Source of the DNA: CAZMHJ01 sp964566075 | GTDB taxonomy: Bacteria; Patescibacteriota; Saccharimonadia; Saccharimonadales; CAIOMD01 | Reading direction: 5' to 3' | Length of the DNA stretch: 11,275 bases | Assembly: GCA_964566075.1 (NCBI GenBank) | Contig: CAZMHJ010000033.1 | Location: 1 to 11,275, forward strand | Notes under the pieces: model-generated | Database searches by the model: none | The model's input: the letters and a program-made list of their open reading frames with translations, nothing else | Told to the model about the DNA's origin: nothing | In this document: one piece after another, positions 6,549 to 11,275 of the stretch | Numbering within the stretch: position 1 is the first letter of the stretch | Layout: every line of letters begins with the position of its first letter | Made by a program: the position numbers and the translations under genes

Positions 6549-7148
6549 ATGAATACATATAAAAAGTGGCAGATACTCGCGTCAAAATATCTTGTTAATG
6601 ATCGATGGTTAAAGCTACGAGCTGACACTGTTGAGACTCCCGATGGGCACACACTTGAGCCGTTTTATATTTTCGAATACCCAGATTGGATTAACTGTCT
6701 CGTTATTGATGATAACGATGATGCTCTTATGATTCGACAATATCGCCATGGCGCAAATGAATACATATTGGAAATAATTGGTGGTAGTACTGAGAAGCAT
6801 GACGCAAGTATAGAAGATTCAATCAGAAGAGAACTTAAGGAAGAACTTGGTTATAGTGGTGGTGATGTAGCGCTGACAGGAGTAAGTTATGCAAATCCAG
6901 CAAACCAAACAAACAAAATATATTCATATCTCGCATTTGGCGGTAGCTGTTTAGACCCCCAATCCCTAGAACCCGGCGAAAACATTATCATTGAAAAAAT
7001 ACCGTTTTCTAAGATGGTAGAAAAGTTGTCGCAGTCCAATGAAAACGAAACTTTTCAAAGCTATAATCTTACAAACTTATTCTTTGGACTAAATTATATA
7101 AAAAAATCAGATAACCCTAGGTTACAGAGACTAAAAAACCAGCTTTAG
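6549..7148 (+). CDS. Nudix hydrolase, ADP-ribose pyrophosphatase-like
   Basis: A 199-residue protein expected to split nucleoside-diphosphate-linked compounds such as ADP-ribose. The start was set at ATG 6549 because the frame upstream runs back through the rpsT terminator and a -10 box sits 6 nt before this ATG. Visible features: a beta-rich N-terminus (FYIFEYPDWINCLVI, 39-53), IRQYRHGANEYILEIIGG (62-79) as in ADP-ribose pyrophosphatases, and a Nudix box whose second half, RELKEELG (94-101), is intact with E95, E98 and E99 as metal ligands. The first half is unusual: D85 replaces the consensus Glu, and the spacing to the REL part is one residue longer than the standard 23-residue box. The gene converges on holA with a 4-bp gap. 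The exact substrate cannot be told. Confidence 0.88.
   Translation: MNTYKKWQILASKYLVNDRWLKLRADTVETPDGHTLEPFYIFEYPDWINCLVIDDNDDALMIRQYRHGANEYILEIIGGSTEKHDASIEDSIRRELKEELGYSGGDVALTGVSYANPANQTNKIYSYLAFGGSCLDPQSLEPGENIIIEKIPFSKMVEKLSQSNENETFQSYNLTNLFFGLNYIKKSDNPRLQRLKNQL
7100..7124 (-). terminator. Possible terminator for mutM-holA inside the Nudix 3' end
   Basis: On the minus strand, TAACC (7124-7120) and GGTTA (7116-7112) form a 5-bp stem with a 3-nt loop. Five bases later comes a run of seven T (7106-7100). It lies about 30-50 nt beyond the holA stop, antisense to the last codons of the Nudix gene. The stem is short and the gap to the T-run is long, so it may be weak. Confidence 0.35.
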
Positions 7149-7152
7149 TATC

Positions 7153-8070
7153 TTAGGCAAAGCTTGTAATGAGTGTGCGTACGGCATCATCTGCATTGAC
7201 TGATGACGTTTTTAGCATCGTATCAATACTAATTGCTTGTTCAAATAATTCGAGTAGCTTTGCATCGGATACACGCCGTGCAGTCGTTTGATTTTTTCGT
7301 ACCACAAACGGACTCATTTTTGCACTTGAGGCAATGTCGTTAGGTGACATCGTACCAGCCATTTTAACGACAGCAAGTGAATGCAGTTGCCAAACAACCA
7401 TACCCAAAATTGCTTGCGGTTCCATACCTTGGACTCGTTGCTCTGAATAGAGTTTAAGGGCTTCACCTGCTTTGCCAGCAAAAGCTGCATCGAGCATAGC
7501 AAAGATGCTTGACTGAGGTGTATATGCAGTTAGGGATTTTATAGATGATTCTGTAATTTCCGGCTGGTACAGTACGAGCTTTGCAAGTTCGTTAGCAATC
7601 AATTGCTGGTTGGTGCCAATACGCTCTACGAGCAATTGTGCTGATGCACGATTAATACTACCATCAAGTGACTTAGTTTGAGCAATGACCCAGTCAACTA
7701 AATCTTCACCTTCTAAGTGTGTAAATTCTCGCACGTCTGCACGTTTCTTGAGCTGTGATAAATATTTACTACGCCCATCAACATGACCTTCAATAATGAC
7801 AAAATCAACTGCATCAGCCACACTATCAACAAGTGTTTCGAATTGCTCAGCTATAGGTTTATTACTACTTAAATCTCGGACAATGACGAGTCGTCGTTCT
7901 GACAAAAATGGAATGGAACTAATAGCATCAATAAGTGTTGTTTGGTCGAGCTCTTCACCGCTAAATCTATCTATGGCAACTGTTCCGTGCACACCAACAA
8001 AGCCATCAATAAACTCGCGAGCAGCTTGCTCTCGCGCATGACCATTATCACCAATAAATGCAATTATCAC
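7153..8070 (-). CDS. holA: DNA polymerase III subunit delta (clamp loader)
   Basis: HolA opens the sliding clamp as part of the clamp-loader complex. The 305-residue length, the absence of a working Walker A motif, and the pattern of segments fit the family: an N-terminal IIAFIGDNG strand-loop, SIPFLSERRLVIVRDL (52-67) where delta proteins have the F-x-x-RRLVVV motif, a Rossmann-like strand VDFVIIEG, then LLVERIGTNQQLIANELAKL (G-x-x-x-x-L-x-x-E-L-x-K-L pattern), and an SSIFAMLDAAFAGKAGEAL helix leading to the C-terminal collar domain. The start is GTG at 8070, with AAGGA (8082-8078) 7 nt upstream, located across the mutM stop codon; the mutM-holA gap is 2 nt. It is translated from the mutM transcript. 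Confidence 0.93.
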   Translation of the reverse strand: MIIAFIGDNGHAREQAAREFIDGFVGVHGTVAIDRFSGEELDQTTLIDAISSIPFLSERRLVIVRDLSSNKPIAEQFETLVDSVADAVDFVIIEGHVDGRSKYLSQLKKRADVREFTHLEGEDLVDWVIAQTKSLDGSINRASAQLLVERIGTNQQLIANELAKLVLYQPEITESSIKSLTAYTPQSSIFAMLDAAFAGKAGEALKLYSEQRVQGMEPQAILGMVVWQLHSLAVVKMAGTMSPNDIASSAKMSPFVVRKNQTTARRVSDAKLLELFEQAISIDTMLKTSSVNADDAVRTLITSFA

Positions 8071-8072
8071 TC

Positions 8073-8951
8073 TTATTTCCTTTTATAAAGCTTTTGACAG
8101 GTTGTGCATACATGGGTACCCCGCCCTGCTACCTTCGTTTTTATTATCTCATGGCCACACACAGGACAAGGTAATGTATCGCGTCTAAATACTTTTGCAA
8201 AATCAATATAGCTCCCTCGCTTACCTTCGGCATTCACGTAATTACGATCAGTAGAACCGCCCTTTTCAATGCTTAGACGTAATACAGCTATGATTTCTGC
8301 ATGCAATTGTTTTAGCTTTGTTTTTGGAATAGCACTAACGGTACTTGCCGGATGAATACCAGCTGCAAAGAGTGACTCGTCTGCGTAAATATTACCAACA
8401 CCAGCAAGCACGGTTTGATCTAAAATAGCTGCTTTTATAGTTGTATTCTTACGACGTTGTACTCGCTCAATAAATACATTGGCAGTAAAATCTGTAGCAA
8501 GTGGCTCAGGCCCAACTTTCTTCATAAAATCTATATTTGGAATTTCAACTGTTGGCATAAGTCGCATCCAACCAAATTTACGCTGATCATTAAAGTACAA
8601 ACGAGAATCATCACTAAAATCAATGGTTACCCGTGTTGATCGGTCTGGTAACTCACCAATGAGGCTATCATTAGGGTGTCCTGCTCCAAACACCTCTTTG
8701 CCACGAAATACGAGCTGTCCGGTCATTTTAAGATGAATCACCAAGCTGTACTCGGTTGATAAATCAATCATCAACACTTTGGCTCGCCGGCGAGCCTGTA
8801 AAATGGTTGCGCCAATAAGAAACGTATCGACATCAGCGGGTGCGTTTGGAAAACTTTTTGGTGTGTCAAACTGCACCGCGGTAACTTGTTTACCTGGTAA
8901 TAAATGTTGTAATCCAAGACGAACTGTCTCGACTTCTGGTAACTCCGGCAT
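8073..8951 (-). CDS. mutM: Formamidopyrimidine-DNA glycosylase (Fpg/MutM)
   Basis: Base-excision repair enzyme that removes 8-oxoguanine and formamidopyrimidines and cuts the abasic site. At 292 residues it is complete: MPELPEVE at the N-terminus gives the catalytic P2 (after Met removal) and E3, and K58 in RRAKVL is the conserved lysine. The H2TH helices are at about 175-201 (ILDQTVLAGVGNIYADESL), GGSTDRNYVN is at 231-240, and the zinc finger is C262-x2-C265 ... C282-x2-C285 with the conserved R277. All catalytic and zinc residues are present. It is the first gene of a two-gene unit with holA. It is read divergently from the DUF721-like gene across 24 bp, with a perfect TATAAT 8 nt before the ATG and no Shine-Dalgarno site. 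Confidence 0.97.
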   Translation of the reverse strand: MPELPEVETVRLGLQHLLPGKQVTAVQFDTPKSFPNAPADVDTFLIGATILQARRRAKVLMIDLSTEYSLVIHLKMTGQLVFRGKEVFGAGHPNDSLIGELPDRSTRVTIDFSDDSRLYFNDQRKFGWMRLMPTVEIPNIDFMKKVGPEPLATDFTANVFIERVQRRKNTTIKAAILDQTVLAGVGNIYADESLFAAGIHPASTVSAIPKTKLKQLHAEIIAVLRLSIEKGGSTDRNYVNAEGKRGSYIDFAKVFRRDTLPCPVCGHEIIKTKVAGRGTHVCTTCQKLYKRK

Positions 8952-8957
8952 ACGTGT

Positions 8958-8969
8958 CCATTATAATGG
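8958..8969. promoter_or_regulatory. Palindromic shared -10 element, mutM / DUF721-like divergent promoter
   Basis: The 12-bp palindrome CCATTATAATGG contains a perfect TATAAT on both strands: plus at 8962-8967, minus at 8965-8960. Each ends exactly 8 nt before the start codon it faces (ATG at 8976 on plus, ATG at 8951 on minus). The 24-bp gap (8952-8975) is centred on the palindrome. Possible minus -35 TTTAAA (8989-8984) lies within the DUF721-like gene; no clear plus -35 was found. Confidence 0.7.
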
Positions 8970-8975
8970 TAGTAA

Positions 8976-9212
8976 ATGGATAGTTTAAAAGATTTATTAT
9001 CTGCCAAAAATTTAGATGAACCAACCGAGGTTACGGCACTACGTGAATATTGCCAGGATTTATTCCAGTTCACACCCAAGATTTCAATTAAAAACGACTG
9101 TGTGTGGATGCTCGTGCCAAATGGAATTTTAGCGACTGAATTACGTATGCGTTTACCTGAGATTAACAGGCGCTGTGGACTCACAAAAAAATTAGTTATT
9201 CGTATTGGCTAG
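8976..9212 (+). CDS. Small DUF721/DciA-like protein
   Basis: A 78-residue protein. Residues 21-78 resemble the core of DUF721 (DciA) proteins: a helix ALREYCQDLFQF, then DCVWMLVPNGILATELRMR (41-59), which parallels the pattern of an L-V-V strand, a small turn, then W/I-x-x-E-L, followed by LPEINRRCGL and the terminal strand KKLVIRIG. DciA proteins help load or operate the replicative helicase DnaB. Here the fold would be minimal, with no long disordered C-terminus. Recognition rests on pattern only, so the family call is tentative; that it is a real gene is supported by its own TATAAT box, tight fit between neighbours and the absence of a better frame. It converges on the alpha/beta hydrolase gene with no gap. 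Confidence 0.7.
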   Translation: MDSLKDLLSAKNLDEPTEVTALREYCQDLFQFTPKISIKNDCVWMLVPNGILATELRMRLPEINRRCGLTKKLVIRIG

Positions 9213-10139
9213 TTAGTAAACAGTACCGAACAGGTCCTGCTCGATATCAGCATTTGTTATCTGTAGTGGATTTACGCGCCGAGAAATTATAGCTTCTGCA
9301 TCAGTAATTGTTTCTGTAATTACACCCGCAACTTCATCAACTCTGTTGTACGTAAAGTTATGGTTAGCATCACGCACAATATATTCATCGTCGAACGGCA
9401 CATCCTTGGTACTGAACTGTACATCTTTATAGGGAAATATCTTATCGCCATCCGCCATAACATTCACAACAACGATACCGCGTTCTGTGAGTGATTCTAT
9501 GTGTTTACCAACGTATTGGTTAGCAGCGGCAAAACCTTCACTGCCTGCAAGGATGGGATTACGCAGAATAACCTTCATACTCTCAACAGCAAACCTACCT
9601 TCATGGATTGGCCGGTGCAATAAAGCACCACCCTCTTCAAATACCACCTCATTTAATACACGTGGGGCTACGTGCTGCAAATTATCAAGCTGAATCAGCC
9701 CCGCACTCCCGAGTAAGGCTAATACTCGAATATCCAATTCTTTTTCGTACATCGCACGTGTCCCATCAATGCCACCAAACGAATGACCAGCTAGACTGAC
9801 ACTCGCGTATTCGTCGGCAACTGATTGCGTTACGGCAGCAACGTTTTCTACCCGCAAGTGATGTGATCGAAAAACCTTAAAGGGATTAACGTATCGCGGA
9901 TGATAGAGCGTTGCCGCAGCCATACCGAGCTTTGCCGTTGCAGTTCGTAATGGTTTTAGAGAATCTTCGGTCTCCGTCCAGCCAGTTAAAAAAATAACCA
10001 GGTCATCATATACATCACCACCAAAATGACGTCTGTCTGGACGTTCAATAGTATAGGGCACTTCATCACTGCCGACTTTTACAGTCAGTTTAATTTTTTC
10101 GATACCTTCACCTGATTTCTCAAATTGTGGAACGCTCAT
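9213..10139 (-). CDS. Alpha/beta hydrolase of unknown substrate
   Basis: A 308-residue soluble protein with the alpha/beta-hydrolase plan. A strand LVIFLTGW (47-54) carries the oxyanion-hole region, the nucleophile elbow GHSFGG (118-123) has S120, the acid is D230 or D232 in VVNVMADGDKIFP, and the histidine is H260 in RDANHNFTY. There is no signal peptide or membrane segment. It is related in pattern to serine esterases and thioesterases, but the substrate cannot be assigned. The start ATG at 10139 follows the HAD gene by 47 bp. Only a weak purine-rich AAAAGAAAC lies upstream, and no clear promoter was found, so it is probably co-transcribed with the HAD and Nudix genes. Confidence 0.85.
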   Translation of the reverse strand: MSVPQFEKSGEGIEKIKLTVKVGSDEVPYTIERPDRRHFGGDVYDDLVIFLTGWTETEDSLKPLRTATAKLGMAAATLYHPRYVNPFKVFRSHHLRVENVAAVTQSVADEYASVSLAGHSFGGIDGTRAMYEKELDIRVLALLGSAGLIQLDNLQHVAPRVLNEVVFEEGGALLHRPIHEGRFAVESMKVILRNPILAGSEGFAAANQYVGKHIESLTERGIVVVNVMADGDKIFPYKDVQFSTKDVPFDDEYIVRDANHNFTYNRVDEVAGVITETITDAEAIISRRVNPLQITNADIEQDLFGTVY

Positions 10140-10152
10140 AAGATTGTTTCTT

Positions 10153-10190
10153 TTAAAAACGTATTACTTGCATACTACGCCGGTTTTTAA
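10153..10190 (-). repeat. Imperfect inverted repeat between the HAD and alpha/beta hydrolase genes
   Basis: On the minus strand TTAAAAA at the HAD stop codon can pair with TTTTTAA about 30 nt downstream. Inside it CGTA pairs with TACG, leaving a CCGG bulge and a 12-nt loop. The outer stem is AT-only and the T-run is short, so it could be a partial attenuator rather than a terminator. Confidence 0.3.
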
Positions 10191-10768
10191 CTTTTGGGTA
10201 GTAGATTTTCTAGGCTTCGTTTTAGATGTGCAAAACCATCATATTGAATTGCTTTAAGCCCAGCTATAGAAGCTCCTCGCACATTATCACCGTTATCATC
10301 AATCATTATTGCCTCACTTGTATCAACGCCAAGCATGTCACAAATATGCACAAAGGCAGCAGGATTAGGCTTTATCATCCCTGTTTCACTCGATAATACC
10401 GCTGAATCAAAAAGTTGTTCGCGTTCCTTTTTTGTAAAGAATTCTTCCATAGTTCCGCGGCCTATATTACTGAGCATGCCAATTTTATAGTGAGGGCGTA
10501 ATGAATTTTCAATGTAGTCCATAAGTTGGTTATTGCGGCCAAAACCACGCGTAAAATGACGGTTAACATCACCCTTAGTGAGCCCGGTTAGGTCGGCTAA
10601 TTGCTGTTCAAAATCATCGACACTAATAAGGCCGTAATCCACCTGATTATGTAGATCCAGCACGTCACCTTTTATGTGATCGTAGTTTTTAGCATTATTT
10701 TTAACAAACTCAGGGCCATGCCGTACGTACAAAACTCCAAAGCAGTCAAAGATAAGCGCTTTAATCAT
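10187..10768 (-). CDS. HAD-superfamily hydrolase, YihX/epoxide-hydrolase-like branch
   Basis: A 193-residue phosphatase-like protein. Motif I is FDCFGVLY with nucleophile D8; the second Asp of the usual DxD is replaced by F10, as in the YihX and epoxide-hydrolase N-domain branch. Motif II is MLSNIG (S100, N101), motif III has K133 in GMIKPNP, and motif IV is MIDDNGDNV (D157, D158). The helical cap lies between residues 15 and 85. It may remove phosphate from a sugar phosphate or nucleotide, but the substrate is not readable. Its ATG overlaps the TGA of the upstream Nudix gene (ATGA at 10765-10768), so it is translationally coupled to it. Confidence 0.9.
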   Translation of the reverse strand: MIKALIFDCFGVLYVRHGPEFVKNNAKNYDHIKGDVLDLHNQVDYGLISVDDFEQQLADLTGLTKGDVNRHFTRGFGRNNQLMDYIENSLRPHYKIGMLSNIGRGTMEEFFTKKEREQLFDSAVLSSETGMIKPNPAAFVHICDMLGVDTSEAIMIDDNGDNVRGASIAGLKAIQYDGFAHLKRSLENLLPKS

Positions 10769-11275
10769 GCACTCATTGTCGCATGAGTTTTTTTGAGCTC
10801 ATAAAGATTTTTAATGACCACACTATAGTACCAATCTGGGTGAGGCACCAAGCTACTATCAACTGGGTTTGAAACTCTGAGAGCAAAAGTATCAATATCC
10901 CACCATTCAAAATCTGCAACTTCTGAATCACCCGCTCGTACTTTAATAGCCGTTTTATCAATGATTGCAAAATACAAGTACACAAGTTGATTATGTGTGA
11001 ATTGCTCACCGGTACGGTATAGACCATCCTCAACCATGTAAATTGGGCCATCAGGTACAAAAAGTTTGCCCTTTAGGTTAACCATACCTTCTTCTTTTGC
11101 CTCTCGAACCATTGCTTGTTGTGGGCTTTCGTCTGCATCGACATGACCCGCCAAGGAAATATCATACTTATCAGGATAGCAATAGAGTTCGGGTGAACGA
11201 TGTTGAACGAGAACAAATTTACCATCTTTACTCAGTACCCAGCAATGTACATTTACACACTGTATACCAGGGTTT
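10765..11275 (-). CDS. Nudix hydrolase, IPP isomerase/YfcD-like, N-terminus beyond the window
   Basis: The minus-strand frame is open to the window edge, giving at least 169 residues before the TGA stop. The segment near the edge reads VNVHCWVLSKDGKFVLVQHR, then SPELYCYPDKYDISLAGHVD. This is the strand-strand-GHV pattern of Nudix proteins related to isopentenyl-diphosphate isomerase and YfcD. The Nudix box GHVDADESPQQAMVREAKEEGM has the correct spacing and the metal-binding Glu residues; only the final Gly is replaced by Met. The true start lies to the right of 11275; a TTG at 11154 falls inside the domain and is not a credible start. It is the first visible gene of a unit with the HAD and alpha/beta hydrolase genes. 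Confidence 0.88.
   Translation of the reverse strand, partial: NPGIQCVNVHCWVLSKDGKFVLVQHRSPELYCYPDKYDISLAGHVDADESPQQAMVREAKEEGMVNLKGKLFVPDGPIYMVEDGLYRTGEQFTHNQLVYLYFAIIDKTAIKVRAGDSEVADFEWWDIDTFALRVSNPVDSSLVPHPDWYYSVVIKNLYELKKTHATMSA

Noticed and set aside
5191..7599. Shared peptide NQQLIANEL and a 14-nt identity (AGTTCGTTAGCAAT, 5191-5204 and 7586-7599) in the DHH-like protein and HolA
   Set aside because: Each copy falls in a region that fits its own family pattern, and similarity does not extend beyond about 10 residues. Chance or convergence is more likely than a mobile repeat.
8771..9184. Minus-strand 137-codon frame overlapping mutM and the DUF721-like gene
   Set aside because: It crosses the divergent promoter and lies out of frame with mutM, whose conserved N-terminus is unambiguous.
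2038..10767. Possible TGA recoding, as in some Patescibacteria
   Set aside because: TGA ends the ABC ATPase and the second Nudix gene exactly at ATGA overlaps, and no conserved gene contains an in-frame TGA.
1..11275. CRISPR arrays, insertion sequences, tRNA/rRNA genes, toxin-antitoxin or defence genes
   Set aside because: No regularly spaced repeats, transposase, terminal inverted repeats, tRNA-like cloverleaf or known defence motif was seen on reading both strands.

Overview
The window looks like a stretch of a compact bacterial genome of the Patescibacteria (CPR) type, most likely Saccharibacteria (TM7). The reasons are moderate AT-richness, near-total coding occupancy, overlapping or abutting genes, first genes that appear leaderless, short forms of universal genes (TruB near 229 aa), and a lysine-rich tail on ribosomal protein S20. 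TGA is used as a stop (the ABC ATPase and the second Nudix gene end in TGA), so this is not the recoded-TGA code of Gracilibacteria or Absconditabacteria. The lineage is inferred from style, not from a marker-gene comparison.

Layout. (1) 89-3555, minus strand: truB, then an ABC ATPase and its FtsX/MacB-type permease, the last two coupled by an ATGA overlap. (2) 3580-4272, plus strand: a PIG-L/LmbE deacetylase that diverges from truB. (3) 4269-5927, minus: a protein with a degenerate DHH domain and about 300 residues of disordered tail; its stop codon overlaps that of the deacetylase. (4) 6091-7148, plus: rpsT with a strong terminator, then a Nudix hydrolase. (5) 7153-8951, minus: mutM followed by holA (DNA polymerase III delta). 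(6) 8976-9212, plus: a 78-residue protein resembling DUF721/DciA. (7) 9213-11275, minus: a partial Nudix hydrolase, a HAD hydrolase and an alpha/beta hydrolase, probably one transcription unit.

Roles. The genes are mostly housekeeping: tRNA modification, ribosome, base-excision repair, clamp loader, a possible helicase-loader relative, nucleotide clean-up, and one membrane exporter or mechanotransmission complex. No CRISPR array, insertion sequence, prophage gene, tRNA or rRNA was seen. No gene-free stretch exceeds 300 bases; the longest is 5928-6090.

The most interesting signal is regulatory. Both closely spaced divergent pairs (truB/deacetylase and mutM/DUF721-like) are separated by exactly 24 bp. 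Each 24-bp gap has a palindromic -10 element at its centre (ATTGTACAAT; CCATTATAATGG) that reads as a -10 box on both strands, 6-8 nt from each start codon. This predicts bidirectional promoters that make leaderless mRNAs in both directions. Other first genes (Nudix at 6549, ABC ATPase) also have a -10 box 6-9 nt before the start and no Shine-Dalgarno, whereas rpsT and the operon-internal holA have good Shine-Dalgarno sites. All three convergent junctions are equally tight (4 bp overlap, 0 bp, 4 bp gap).
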